Assembly (NCBI GenBank): GCA_009667805.1
Contig: CM019070.1
Span: 57,230,735-57,294,734 of the forward strand
From: Leptobrachium leishanense
Lineage: Eukaryota; Chordata; Amphibia; Anura; Megophryidae
Length of the DNA: 64,000 nucleotides
Direction of reading: 5' to 3'
A program made the translations under genes and the position numbers. Shown here one piece after another: positions 1 through 11,398 of this stretch. The notes under the pieces were generated by a model. That model made no database searches. It was not told the DNA's origin and saw only the letters and a list, made by a program, of their open reading frames with translations. Each line of letters begins with the position of its first letter. The stretch's first letter is position 1.

Positions 1-77
1 GGCCACTACCTTGTCATCAGTCAGAAAGTACGTCCTTTGTGCACATACGCACAGAATGCGTTCGTCTGACCCTAGCC
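1..77. mobile_element. Harb-H MITE, right half, cut by window edge
   Basis: The sequence ends in CGTCTGACCCTAGCC, the reverse complement of the Harb-H terminus. It aligns by eye with the right half of the copies ending at 24812 and 37809, sharing the pattern of ACTACCTTGTC, GTCAGAAAGTACGTCC and GCACAGA/ATGCG. The left half lies outside the window. Assignment to the PIF/Harbinger type rests on the TTA/TAA duplications seen at other copies. Confidence 0.75.
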
Positions 78-402
78 GAAGGCAGACTCAAAACTGAATC
101 TACAGGATGGGAGGTCCATGGGCGACGACCGACGACAAAGTTCCAGGCAACTCATGTAGATGTCAAGTCTAACAATGTACATTAAACTTCCCTAAAAAGC
201 AGAATCACAAATATTACGTACAATTTGGCAGCCTGCATCATAGTTTTCATAAACCATTTCAAAAATGATATTTTACAATCAGTTTAATCCACTATTCTCT
301 TCACCAGCGTTATTTAGGAAATAGAATTCATCATCTGGACCTGGTACCATAAAAGAATGATCACTTAATATTCAGGTCTATAGATTGAATTATTTACAGT
401 TA
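78..402. other. Unassigned non-coding stretch
   Basis: AT-rich sequence with no open frame, terminal repeat or tandem structure that I can recognise. Confidence 0.5.
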
Positions 403-585
403 CAACTACTTATACAGCGGCAACAGATTCCGTAGCGCTTTACAATGGGGAAAGCACAGACAGGTAACATAATAAATAGTGAACATAAAGGAACAGACGG
501 CCCTGCCCGTAGGATAATTGTCCTGCAAATGCTGCACTTTATACGAGTGCTCAACCAGATATCCCATGAGCTTACAATCTAAGGG
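403..585 (-). mobile_element. L2-type LINE 3' tail
   Basis: Read on the minus strand it contains AGATTGTAAGCTCATGGG, then GGGCAGGGCCGTCTGTTCC, then TTGTAAAGCGCTACGGAATC and a TATAAGTAG end. This order is the familiar 3' end of amphibian and fish L2-clade LINEs (recalled, not searched). Only the untranslated tail is present here. Related tails occur at 51792, 56527 and, in the plus direction, near 61010. Confidence 0.7.
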
Positions 586-836
586 ACCATGGCAAGTGAA
601 ACAAAAGAGAACACAGGGGAGTGTGGAGATAATTCCCAGTGAGACTATAGCAGACACTGCATAATGATAGACCAAGAGCTTGGGCATGAGGAGGTTAAAC
701 CGAGCAAGGATTGGAGCAGCTGAGAAAAGGCTATATACCGTATTTTTCGCTCCATAACACGCACTTTTCTCCCCCCAAAAAGTGGGGGGGGAAAGTGGGT
801 GCGTCTTATGGAGCGAATGCCCCATGATATGCCTCA

Positions 837-1030
837 GCTCACCTGTCGCCGCCGCGGCGTTAGGCTCCCTCTGAGCTTGCGTCCGGCGGCAGGAAGCTTG
901 GGCACTCGCCTGGGGGAGCCACGTGACCGCGATCTCGCGGTCACGTGGCTCCCCCAGGCGAGTGCCCAAGCTTCCTGCCGCCGGACGCACGCTCAGAGGA
1001 AGCCTAACGCGGCGGCGACAGGTGAGCGGA
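837..1030. repeat. Near-perfect 194-bp palindrome inside TA-I
   Basis: Two arms of about 96 bp pair around a 2-bp centre at 933-934, inside CCGCGATCTCGCGG. The arms are GC-rich with many intact CpGs and only a few mismatches. As single strand it would form a long hairpin. Similar GC-rich palindromes occupy the same internal position in hAT-A and hAT-B. Confidence 0.9.
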
Positions 1031-1760
1031 GGCACATCCATGAGAGAGCTGGGGCACATCCATGAGCGAGCTGGGGCACATCCATGAGCGAGCTGGGGCA
1101 CATCCATGAGCGAGCTGGGGCACATCCATGAGCTGGGGGACAGTATCCATGAGCTGGGGGACAGTATCCATGAGCTGGGGCATATCCATGTGCTGGGGCA
1201 TATCCATAAGCTGCGGGGCATATCCATGAGCTGGGGGACAGTACCCATGTGCTGGGGCATATCCATGTGCTGGGGCATATCCATAAGCTGGGGGACATAT
1301 CCATAAGCTGGGGGACATATCCATAAGCTGGGGGACAGTATCCATGTGCTGGGGCATATCCATGTGCTGGGGCATATCCATGTGCTGGGGCATAACCATA
1401 AACTGGGGGGCATATCCATAAGCTGGGGGGCATATCCATGAGCTGGGGGGCATATCCATGAGCTGGGGGGCATATCCATGAGCTGGGGGGCATATCCATG
1501 AGCTGGGGGACAGTATCCATGTGCTTGGGCATATCCATGAGCTGGGGGACAGTATCCATGAGCTGGGGGACAGTACCCATGTGCTGGGGCATATCCATAA
1601 GCTGGGGGGCATATCCATAAACTGGGGGGCATATCCATAAGCTGGGGGACAGTATCCATGTGCTGGGGCATATCCATAAACTGGGGGGCATATCCATAAG
1701 CTGGGGGGCATATCCATAAACTGGGGGACAGTATCCATGAGCTGGGGGACAGTATCCATT
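1031..1760. repeat. Minisatellite, unit CATATCCATGAGCTGGGGGG
   Basis: About 35 or more tandem units of 18-20 bp, with variants (CATAAGCTG, CATGTGCTG, ACAGTATCCATGAGCTG). Three overlapping minus-strand open frames cover the array, but they are low-complexity repeats (WICP, AHGY) and not genes. The reverse complement of the unit recurs inside hAT-A at 57925-58290. Confidence 0.95.
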
Positions 1761-1863
1761 ATTACACTATTTGATTTCAGAATATTTATTTTCCTGTTTT
1801 CCTCCTCTAAAAACTAGGTGCGTCTTACGGTCAGGTGCGTCTTATGGAGCGAAAAATTCGGTA

Positions 1864-2932
1864 ATTAGGATGGGGGCTGGGTGGGACAGCAAAGGGAAAA
1901 ATGGTAGTGAAGTGTGACTGGATAAAAACAAATAGAGTTTAAAGAGGTGGCCATTTGTTCATGCAAAGTATATACAACAGGGAGGAGCAGAGCAGACTAT
2001 CAAAAAGAGGAAAGAAAAAAATATTTAATTGAATTCTATCCTCCATGTATGACTTTTTAAAATTAATTTTAATATTCCTCTATCGACATGTACTTTAAGC
2101 AATTCTAAGTTTCTGCATCAATCAGTTTCCCTTTTCCACTCTGGTTTGGGTCCTTTTGTTACACGGCTCTCCCATGCTGCCGCGACTGGTTTCCACGTAG
2201 GCAGAATACACAAATGCTAAACAACACATCGTTAGAAAACAAGGAAAATACATTATGCTGAAGTAATATTTGTTCTACAAATCGTAAATAAGCTTCACAA
2301 GCCAAAGGACACACCTGGTGCTGTGCGTTACTGGTGCGCCAAGGAAGACCAGTCAGTATTGAATTCCAGCTGGGACTGGAGATCGTTAACCACAATCTAA
2401 TGCAGCAGCTGTCTGCGAGCCCTGACCTAGCGAGGCTGAAAAACTGCTACTGTTTTATTTGCGTTTCCGACTCCACTTGAAATTTGATATGTTAAAGCCA
2501 TCATAAATTTCAGCACATGGGATATTGAGATGTGCCACTTCGGGGCTCCTACAGGTTTTTATAATCATGGGATGTTGAAGGGATATCGCATCTTAAGGCG
2601 CTGTCAGTTACAGCACATTTCCCTCTCACCAACATCACCTTCCGGAAAATATTTAGGCTCAGGTTTTAGAGCAACCTCACCACTGCCTTTAGTACTAGAT
2701 TTTCATTTATTTTACAAATCACAGGTCATTAAATGCTGCCAACTGATTTGGTCTTCAATCCCAGAGTCTAGAAAAAGAAAAATGACTAAAAGCAAAAATT
2801 GAGTGATGGAATGAATGCACAAAATATAGAAGAAATGTATAGACAGTTTGTAAATGGATATTTAAGGTCAAAAGGTCACATAATGTGACCGGGAAATGGA
2901 AAGTCAATATCTTAATCTAAAAAGATTTTTAA
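1864..2932. other. Unassigned non-coding stretch
   Basis: No convincing coding frame or terminal repeats. Open frames of 78 and 90 codons have no recognisable domain and lie in different directions. Confidence 0.5.
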
Positions 2933-2936
2933 TTAA

Positions 2937-3143
2937 CCCCTTCAGTGCTGAGCTACCTCACATCCTTAGCTCACGTCTGTATTTAGTAACTGATTTTAGC
3001 CATTTTTTGTTTCTAAGGCGACAGATGTATCAAAGCGATGGCAAGTGTAATTGGCCGCGTTCTTCCAAAACACAGGGAGGATGGAGGAGAGCGCTGTAAG
3101 GGATGCAGTGGACGTGTCCAACGTGTCCTTAGCACCGAAGAGG
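2937..3143. mobile_element. TTAA-P MITE (piggyBac-like)
   Basis: Left end CCCCTTCAGTGCTGAGC follows TTAA at 2933-2936. The right end reads TTAGCACCGAAGAGG before TTAA at 3144-3147. The ends are imperfect inverted repeats. TTAA duplication is the hallmark of piggyBac transposition. Related copies are at 27032-27289 and from 63600. Confidence 0.75.
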
Positions 3144-3151
3144 TTAAAGAC

Positions 3152-4030
3152 CAAGGGTAATATTACAATCTTAACGCCAACGTTAGCGCTCACACAGCTG
3201 AGTGCTAAGTGACCGACCAGATTACATTCCGAACGCTAACGGGTTAAAAGTCAAATCAGCGCAACGGAGATTGCGGTCGTTTGCACGAGCTTATTGTACT
3301 TTGCGCTCTCTATCCTTAACATGGGGAGCGCAAAGAGTAATTAGCGTTAGGACTTTGTAATCCTAACTCTAATTACATCCCGCTGCAGTTAACTGAAAAG
3401 TTAAACCACAGCTTAGACCTGGTGCTGATTCCGCTTCTGCAGAATCATTTAGCACCAGCTGTAAAATCCCCCAAAAATAAGATACTCCCCTCTCATCCTG
3501 CGGTTTGAACAGCGCCGCTTCTGGCTGCTGGGAGCAGAGTGAGAAGGAGGGAAAAAAAGTCCCCAGTCTCCCTCTGCGATCACTTTGTGGACCTGCAGGA
3601 TCTCGTGGGGGGGGCAAAAGCCGGCAGGTCATGTGGCCTGGAAGTCAAAACCTCAATGGAGTCCTATGGACTCCAAGAAGGGGATGCACAGGGTGGCGCA
3701 TTAGCGCTTCCTCGAGTTTCCTCTAGCTTGGCGCTTCATTACGACGCAGGTTGCTGAATTAGCCCCTGCCCCATAATATGGAGCTAAAACAGGGAATCTA
3801 GGGAGAAACCTGCAGGCACTGGCGCTGAGGCCAGCATTTGGTCGCCTACCCTGCGCGCGTGCTGAGCACAACATTGGCTGCCACGGGACAACAGTCTGGC
3901 CGCAGCCAGTGACCGTTTGGCCTGCGCACAATGTAGATGCATCTATGGGCAGACTGCGAGACATGCTATACCGTCCCGCGGCGTTTAGGCCCACCCACTG
4001 CGGGGACAGCAAAGAAAGCCCTGTGGCGTC
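3152..4030. mobile_element. Harb-R dispersed repeat, copy 1
   Basis: Starts near AATATTACAATCTTAACGC and aligns in order with 27489-28496: GCACGAGCTTA, TTAACATGGGGAGCGC, GTTAACCACAGCT-like, GATTCCGCTTC.GCAGAATNA, TTAGCACCAGCTGTAAA, and a CCAGTCTCCCTCTG block. The right boundary is uncertain. No transposase is visible. Confidence 0.65.
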
Positions 4031-4039
4031 AAAGGGCCT

Positions 4040-4690
4040 TTTCAGAAATCACTGAAATGGAGTGAAATTTCTGTGTTTTGCCGCACTTAAGCTATTCCTT
4101 TTCTCCAAAAATTCAGTGAATTCACTATTTAGCAAATGGTCACTGCATTTTGAGAATTTGAGTCAACAAAGCAGCTGACAGACATTGGCAAAAAACGCTG
4201 AACTGCGCTGGTAACCACCGAATTGGCATTTCAATCAATAAAATTTGACTAAATAATAAAAGAAGGTTCTTTAAAAAATAAGGTCTGTTACAAAATAATA
4301 AAAAGCCTAACAACATACAAAAAGTATTTGCAATAAATAAACTGCCTTTTAAAATAAAAAAATTAAAAGATTACTTTTTTTTACATTGAAACCTATGGGA
4401 TTCGCCTATTTAAACCTGTCAAATTGAAATCCTAGAAATCAGGGCATTTTGCTGGAATTTCGGTGCAATTCGACATGCTGTAAATAGACACAATGGTCTA
4501 ATTTTGGTGCTGCCGAATGCCAACGAACTGCAGTGTATTGCACCGCATTTGCTGTCAATTTGCCTGTATTTGGTGAATTAACAGCTTAGGAAATTGAAGA
4601 ATTGGCTCAATATTGCATCGAACAGTGAACTTCACTGTTCAATGCAATTTGGGGCCAATTTAGAGGTTAGTGAATAACCACTTAAGAGTG
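4040..4690. mobile_element. Diverged MITE-D copy
   Basis: Contains the MITE-D core (ACATTGAAACCTATGGGATT, CGCCTATTTAAACCTGTC, ATCAGGGCATTT) and ends in a TTAGTGAATAACCAC motif like the family terminus GAATAACCCTG. A short palindrome, ACAGTGAACTTCACTGT, lies at 4622-4638. The left end is not clear. Confidence 0.5.
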
Positions 4691-5109
4691 AGAACATTTG
4701 CATTATTTTAATCATTAAACAATCTCAGAATAAAAGTCTTTTTTGCAACATTGTTATTTTACGCTTTATTTAAGTGAATACTATGCATCCCACATTTGAA
4801 ATATTTTACCAGGTTATAACTAGTGGTGCACCGAAATAGAAACGTCCGACCGATACCAAAACCGAAAATCAGACACGAGAACCTGGGCCTGGAGGCCGAG
4901 CCGAGGACTCGCCTCATCCCGGAGGCCGGCTAAGCAGGTTTGGATGATTGCACCTACTTCGGCCCTGAGCTTCTCCAGCGGTGGCAGTCCTGTGGTGACA
5001 GCACTGGTGTATTTTGGCCTAGGCCAACAAGGCCCAGGCCTAGGGCGGCACTTTCCAGGGGGCGGCGGCCCGCTGGGTGGCCCCACCCCTAAAAAAAAAA
5101 ACTAATTTT

Positions 5110-5195
5110 TTTTTTTTTTACTTTTGAAAACTATTTTACGAGGAAGGAAACATTGAGATGTCACTAATTTTCAAGTATGTCCTGGGTAGGCAAGG
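5110..5195 (-). mobile_element. SINE-S/LINE-X 3' tail fragment
   Basis: Carries ACTATTTTACGAGGAAGG, ACATTGAGAT and TTTTCAAGTATGTCCTGGGT, matching in order the shared 3' tail seen at 18672-18760 and 31935-32000. Too short to say whether it came from the SINE or the LINE. Confidence 0.7.
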
Positions 5196-5236
5196 CCTAG
5201 GCTTTCACTTTCCAGAGGGCAACAAAAAACCTCACC

Positions 5237-5572
5237 ACTAATTGGGTTACTCACAGAGCACCGAAATGACGCCAACATTTTGGTGTTCTGTAGTTCCCTG
5301 CACTTCGGGGCGTAAAATTTCCCCACCCTGCAGTGAATTCACCATTCACCGCAGGGTCCCTAAAGTGCATGGAGTCGGCCGCTGTATGCTGCCACCGCAA
5401 ACCCATGGCCTGCTGTTTTCAAAAGAACTACTGAACGAAAATGTCTGGAATTTACATATAAGATCCTATGATTGATAATAAAAAGTTCTGTTACAGAAAA
5501 AGAAGAACCGCTATTAAAAAAAAGAAGGGGGAATTTAGCCCAAAAAATTCTGAAAAATCACTAAAAAGGTAC

Positions 5573-5603
<31 letters not shown>

Positions 5604-5865
5604 ATCAATAAATAAAGACTTTTTACTGCAGATTAAAATAATAAATGGTTTATTAGATATTGCATAAAAAAACCGGAATATTTTTAACATTGAAACCTAT
5701 GGGGTTCGCCTGAATAAACCTGCTGATTGAAACCACCGAACATCAGGGCATTTCACTGACATTTCTCTGCTGTTTAACCGTTACTTCTCTATGGGGATTT
5801 GCACTGCCTTCAAACAGCACCGTACTTTCTGGCAGTTCGCCAAACTTGTGTGTGAGCATATCACC
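5237..5865. mobile_element. MITE-D remnant inside hAT-C
   Basis: Shares with the complete copy at 20744-21632 the blocks ATTTACATATAAGATCC, ATTGATAATAAA, GGTTTATTAGATATTG, TTTTTAACATTGAAACC and CGCCTGAATAAACCTG. Both termini are degraded, although GGGTTACTCACAGAG at 5243 may be the altered left end. A long poly-A tract (5574-5600) sits at a position that is A-rich in all copies. Confidence 0.75.
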
Positions 5866-6649
5866 AGAGCAGTGGTGTACTTAGAGGAGTGGCGGAGGGC
5901 GGGCCGCCCCAGGTACCAGTGATTATTGGGGTGTCATTAGGGGGTACTAGGAGGTGCCACTGTCACTGTGTGTCAGCTTTGAGCGGTGTTCTCAAACAAC
6001 GAGCTGCGGAGCATGGCGTTTGCATACGGAATAAAATCGAATAGAATAAAAATCCCCCTCTCCTCCCTCCATAGCTCCTCCCCTGCCCCGCAGCAGCTCT
6101 AGGAGAGGGGAGGGGGATGTGATTTGTGTCCAGAGAGAGAAGATGACAGTAAACGGCAGGTAAAGCGGGGGGGGGGGGTTATCAGCAGAATATGAAGCCC
6201 TGTCTGCTTACTGCTGTTTAAAGTGGACCTTTCCTTAACCAGCACTGCAGTGATAGAAATTTGTCATTGAGCTGCCTGGCTCCTGGTGAGGCTGCTTGCG
6301 TGCAGGTCACACTCGGTCCGGCCAGTCAGGTGGTACTGAGTCTCGCATTCACGCAGCTGCCCGCCCTTTCGTTAACATGGACTGTCACTCTATTCTGGAC
6401 TGAACACCCACGGAAGGGAATCAAAGCCACGGTGCACCCTCTGGCAGTGGCACCCCACTGCTGACAAGATGGCTTCACGCACAGGCACAGCCGTGATCCT
6501 AACGTGGCCTGGAGGGACCTCCTGCTGAGTCTGTACACAGTCCCTGCTGACTCTGCACACAGCCCCTGCTGACTCTGCACACAGCCCTACCGCGGACAGA
6601 GGCCGGTAAATGTAGAATAAATAATTGCTGTGTGCTCATATACACTCGG

Positions 6650-6935
6650 TTTGCTGGGAGTTTTATTGCAGTGGATTCTGATGCACTCATACACACCGCA
6701 CATTGCATTGCTGGGAGTTTTATTGCTGTGGATTCTGATACGCTGACACACACCAAACATTGCATTGCTGGGAGTTTTATTGCTGTGGGTTCTGTGATAC
6801 ACACTGCATAGTACTGTGAGTTTTATTGCCCTGGAGCTCTGGGATACACTCATTCACACTGCACATTACTGTGAGTTTTATTGCTGTGCAGCTCTGATAC
6901 GTTCATATGCAGTGCACGTTTCTGTGGATTTTATT
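6650..6935. repeat. Degenerate ~56-bp tandem repeat
   Basis: Five diverged units contain GGGAGTTTTATTGCTGTGG, then TTCTGATAC, CACTCATACACAC and GCACATTGCATTGCT. Spacing is about 45-58 bp. Minus-strand frames over it (peptides with SNKTPSNAM repeats) are artefacts of the repeat. Confidence 0.8.
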
Positions 6936-7284
6936 GTTCAACCAATTAGAGCGGCTGTGTTCCAGTATACTTGACATGCATGGCTGTTCTTTGTAAAAAT
7001 GCTTGAATTTAAACATTTCATAATTTTATTTATCTCAATAGATACATTTGAAATGGTATACAAAATATACAAGTAGGCACTTGGTATCCACTATTAATAT
7101 AAAGAGAGGAAAAGGCGGAGCTCTAAGAGGAAAAGGTGGAGCTTAAAGAGGAAGGGTGGGGATTAACCAGGAAGAGGTGTGCCCTTGACAGGAGGGGGTG
7201 CCTCAAATTTAAATTAGGGGGTGCACGAGTTTAGTCAGGCCTAGGGCAGCACAAAACCTAAATACACCACTGGGTGACAGGCCT

Positions 7285-7700
7285 CCGGCAGCTGGTTCCC
7301 GCCCTCCGTCAAATGCAGGGATGACGTAGTGGAGGTGGGAGCCTTTGACCCTGCAGACAGCCAGGTCAAAGGCTTCTGCAACATCATCCCTGCGTCTGAT
7401 GGAGAGTGGGAACCGGCTGCCGGAGGACTGTCACGAGATTGCCACCGCTGGAGGAGCTCAGGGCCGAAGGAGGATGTAGGCGAGTATGTTGTCTACACAT
7501 ACATCGGCCCTGAGCTCCACCAGCGGTAGCAGTCCTCCTGCATCCAGTGTCCTCTCTCCGTCGGTCTCCAGGATGACATCACGAAAGCCTTTGACCCTGG
7601 GTCAAAGGCTTCCATGATGTAATCCCGGCGACCGACACAGAGAGAGGACACTGGATGCAGGAGGACTGCTACCACTGGAGGGAGCTCAGGGCCGATGTAG
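7285..7700. repeat. Clustered palindromes of hAT-B
   Basis: Two adjacent inverted repeats are visible. One pairs CAGCTGGTTCCCGCCCTCC (about 7290) with GGAGAGTGGGAACCGGCTGC (about 7400). The second pairs CATCCAGTGTCCTCTCTCCG (7540) with GAGAGAGGACACTGGATG (about 7641), with centre TTTGACCCTGGGTCAAA at 7591-7607. A third arm, GGAGGAGCTCAGGGCCGA, pairs with TCGGCCCTGAGCTCCACC. This is foldback-type architecture. Confidence 0.85.
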
Positions 7701-7947
7701 GAGAGTATGTGCAATGCTCTCACCCCCCAAAAAAAATCTGACCCCTGGGCCTGGAGGCCCGCGCGAGCCCCCCTGCTCGGCCGGCCTTCAGACTCAGGCA
7801 AGCCCCCCTGCGCGCGTGGCTGGGCATCCAGGCCCTATTCTGCATGGAAAATTTTCAGATGAATTTTCCATGTCGGCCGAAACCGAACGCACCATTTTCA
7901 GCGATAATTTTTGGTGGCCAAAATTTCGGTGCATCCCTAGTTATAAC

Positions 7948-10872
7948 TTTCTTTTTTCAACAAAAAGTACTATAGTGAAAAGATTTGATGGAAGACACAT
8001 TTACAAAGTCAACCCACTAATCCTAAAAACGCTCTGAAGGCTCCCATTTTTTGTTCCCTTTGATAAATAGTCCATTAAAAATTGCGTGAAGACTTTAAAA
8101 CATGAAAAAATATATTTAAAAAATCTACAACTATAATATAAAACTAAAATAACCCTTTAAAACAAAACTACCAGCAAGAACAGTAAAGCAAAACCAGACA
8201 TGTATTGTATACTAAAATCTCAAGCTTACAAGAACCTAAACAAAACACGGAGCAATGGGAGTATCTGTTTTAGCCGGATTTGCAGTAAATATAACATTTT
8301 TCTTAGTAGAAAATCGTGTACATAGCAGCCATACATGCGCTTTGAAACAAATAAGAATGCCATTTATTTGAAAGAAAGAAAGCAGATCAATACACCGTCT
8401 CGTCTGTTTTCACTTAAAAGCAGTACAGTAGACAGTGTGGCATCACAAATTTAAAGACCCGAGAAGGATAGAATTCAACCCTATGCTTCCAGCCAAGAAG
8501 CGATTGACTGAGAAGTATCTGCTAATAAAATAAAGTTTATGAAAAGGAAATTTAATAGTTTAATACCCCTGATCACAAGGCCTAAATCATATTTAGAAGA
8601 AAAAAAAAGTGTATAATTTATAAGATTATAAAATTATAAATTATTATAAATTTATAAAGACATCTACACATCCCAGCAATTCGGAGAACCGCTGTACCCA
8701 GAGCTCATTTGCTACATTCCTCATATGCAGCAAGGAACCCTGGGTAGGACATGCAAATAAAGTCTCCAACAAATCTATTTATTTTAACAAACCAGGGCCT
8801 CACGGGTCTTCATGTCAAAGGTCAATCTTTAATGCAAATTAATCAACGTTTCGGCTTATTCGTGCCTTTATCAAGACGAAACGTTCACTGTATACCCACA
8901 AGCATACATATGCACATAGCAAAAAAAAAAATAAATAGTGTTTGGGGTGGGGGGGGGGGTAATAAAAACACATTGTAGGGACAGAAAGAATAAGATCACC
9001 TCGATGAAGCAGTGGTCCTAAATTAATTGAACGGACTTGTTCTTAAATTTAATGGGCTCTCTTACCAAACGTTCCCTAGGCCACAGTCTCAACTGACAAA
9101 AGAAAGGGGTAGTCAAATGTGATTGAAAGATCTTGTCAGCCTGTCCTGCTCTCCAGACACCCTCCTTTATGCAGATTGGCCCGGCTGTTGAGTTGTTTGG
9201 AACTCAGTGCCCCGAGCAGCCTGATCTCCTGCTCCTGACCCGCTGGATTGGACCTGCTGCCTCTTTGGGTGAATTTCCAGATGGCCGCTCCGTGCCTTCT
9301 GAGGGGGATTGTGAATACCCTGAATGAGACACCAGGCAGGCTGTGTGTTCAGACAGGATCAACTGGTTTAATCAGGGACACTTAGACAACCCCCCCCCCA
9401 GAAACCACTGGGGGACCTAATTATACTGAAACAGACAATTAAATCAAACATTACTTAACATTTCTAACAAGGCAGTACAATTGAAATCTGGATAACAGTC
9501 AACAGATCGACCACCTACTCAAATGGAGACAGATAAGCACATTCTTGACAGGGTAAATTGGACGTTAGACATTCTTGCATAAACACAGATTACACAAACC
9601 TTCTGCATAATAAAACATTGTATAAAGAAAGGGAATGGGTTCTAAAATAAGGGAACACAAAGGGAATAAAGTCTGTACTTGGGGAAATTAAAAAGCAGGG
9701 AACAACGTAGTTATTATCTCTCCCTACAGGGTGCAACGTCAGTCCCGTGACATCGACATTTACCCACCATGGACTCTGTTGCACTGGTGTAGTTTGAGGA
9801 GGAGTCCTTTCTGCACGGAGAAGCATTTTATTGACTGCGTCCGAGCAAGTGCCCATGGTCATTGGCCAGACATACCACTTCCTGTAGTTGGGTGCCTGAA
9901 CAGGAAGAGGAAGGAAGAGGTGTGCACTATGGGATTTAAAAGCAAGGCTAGGCCTTAAAAAGTGAAATATTTATTATATCGAAATGGGGGGGGGGGATTG
10001 TCTATAGCTATGTCCAGGCAAGACCCAAATAATGGCCAATTTCATATATTCCCATCAAATGTCTATTCCTGTTACAATGCAAATTATGACTGATTATAGT
10101 GTAGCATAAATATTTTATTAATTTAGCATTCAGTATTTAAATCCCAGTCAATCCACACACAAAACCATCCAGATCATGAGCTTGAACTTTTACCATAAAA
10201 TAAAAAATAAAAGGAAAAACCCATCTTCCGTACACTCCACTGCATGATTTGTTTAACTGTTGGATAACTAATGGGATTTGCTCTCGGGGGAGCCATTCTT
10301 CCAATAGGAATCAGCAGTAAATGATTTTAAGTAATATACGGCAGCTGACAGGTATTGATAAATTAAGTCTGGTGGATTTTCTGCTCACATGGAAAGAAAA
10401 TCGGACAGAATTTATTGTGGGTTTACTGACTGATACAGAAAGCTCTCACAGATATTAAAGATTACACAAGGCCCTGCTTTTTTTTTTTTACTACCCCCCC
10501 AAGACGACACTATAATTATATGAGGTAGCACAGAGGCGTGCAAAATGAGCGATTACATGTTATATATTATGATAGTCGCTACATCAATCCCACTTACAGT
10601 ATAAAAAAAAAATAATAAAAAGGCATTAATAATTCAATGTGAGAGACTTCTTCCCCAGCTCAGAGTCTGTTAACAGAGTACGTCACTGCAATGAATCTGT
10701 ATTGGAGTTTCCCTATCTGGTTGACCATTGAAAGTAAGGTTAGTAACGTAGGAGGAGGCATGGAAAGACATGGAATGTCTTTTAATGATGTACAAAAACC
10801 CTTAGCACTCCTGTTGCTTTAAAAAGTATTTACCAAAAAAAATATCTAAATGTATTTTCTGCCTTGTGTTAT
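7948..10872. other. Unassigned region with minor repeats
   Basis: No gene recognised. AT-rich tracts occur at 8600-8660. A short inverted repeat, AACGTTTCGG...CGAAACGTT, lies at 8848-8886, similar in theme to the palindrome at 40836. G-runs occur near 8948 and 9987. A region at 9330-9960 has low-grade features of a mobile element (CAACTGGTTTAATCAGGGAC) but I could not define ends. Open frames are short and unrecognised. Confidence 0.5.
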
Positions 10873-11130
10873 CCCAGAAAGTCACAGGACGAGATCACAT
10901 ACCGAATACTAACAGTAGCGTTCGGATATGCAAGCGTTAACGTCAGGGTAAGTGATTTTATGCTCCCCAATATTACATCCCTAACACTAAAAATCAGTTA
11001 TGCGCATTGATACTTGCGCAAGATTACTGTACTTTGCGCATCCTATACTTAACATGGGGAGCGAATTCAGTAATTAGCGTTATGATAAGGTATTGCAAAG
11101 TCCTAGCGCCAATTACCGTGCCGATTGGTT
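10873..11130. mobile_element. Harb-R fragment, copy 3
   Basis: Shares with 3152-3400 the blocks AAGTGA, ATTACATCCCTAAC, ACTTGCGCAAG/TACTGTACTTTGCGC, ACTTAACATGGGGAGCG, GTAATTAGCGTTA and CAAAGTCCTA. Both termini are missing. No coding potential. Confidence 0.65.
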
Positions 11131-11398
11131 AAAATGATTTACTGTCATCTAAAAGGAGGGGGAGAGGGAGGGAGATAGAACTGAGCAAAAGAACCCAAAT
11201 GCTAGAGTGTCTCTGCTATACATGTTTGGATGTATTACTGTCAAGCAGTGCAAAATCAATCACAAGGGGCTGGAGAGGCATGGGGGACTTGAAGGAATTA
11301 AAGATAATGTGTCTATCAGCTTTGCTGATTATTGGGAGACGATATTTGGCAATTAAATCTTAACATATATCAGCCTTCTATTTGAGTTTTTTAGTTTA

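Larger units (their letters stand above)
738..1861. mobile_element. TA-I non-autonomous DNA transposon
   Basis: Terminal inverted repeats CCGTATTTTTCGCTCCATAA (left) and TTATGGAGCGAAAAATTCGG (right) are flanked by TA on both sides (736-737 and 1862-1863). Internal parts are a near-perfect palindrome (837-1030) and a long minisatellite (1031-1760). A second TIR-like motif, GGTGCGTCTTA, is duplicated near the right end. No transposase is present, so it is non-autonomous. The TA duplication fits a Tc1/mariner-type superfamily but does not prove it. Confidence 0.85.
5002..7272. mobile_element. hAT-C element nested in hAT-B
   Basis: Ends CACTGGTGTATTTTGG and CCTAAATACACCACTG are inverted repeats flanked by a perfect 8-bp duplication, GGTGACAG (4994-5001, 7273-7280). 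If the element and one duplication are removed, the flanks join into GCGGTGGCAGTCC...GGCCTCCGGCAGC, which pairs with hAT-B's opposite palindrome arm at about 7413-7458. That confirms insertion into hAT-B. The interior holds a SINE/LINE tail, a MITE-D remnant, a poly-A run at 5574-5600 and a degenerate tandem repeat. No transposase is seen. Confidence 0.88.
4821..7939. mobile_element. hAT-B element with foldback arms
   Basis: Left terminus TAGTGGTGCACCGAAATAG and right terminus ATTTCGGTGCATCCCTA are inverted repeats. They are flanked by a perfect 8-bp duplication, GTTATAAC, at 4813-4820 and 7940-7947, diagnostic of hAT-type insertion. The interior carries palindromic arms and a nested hAT-C (5002-7272). 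No transposase frame is seen, so it is a non-autonomous derivative. Confidence 0.9.

Noticed and set aside
406..1759. Three overlapping minus frames of 423, 234 and 251 codons
   Set aside because: They translate the 18-20-bp minisatellite in different frames; composition is repetitive and no domain is present.
1031..1760. CRISPR-like array
   Set aside because: Units are directly adjacent without spacers, and the context is a eukaryotic transposon.
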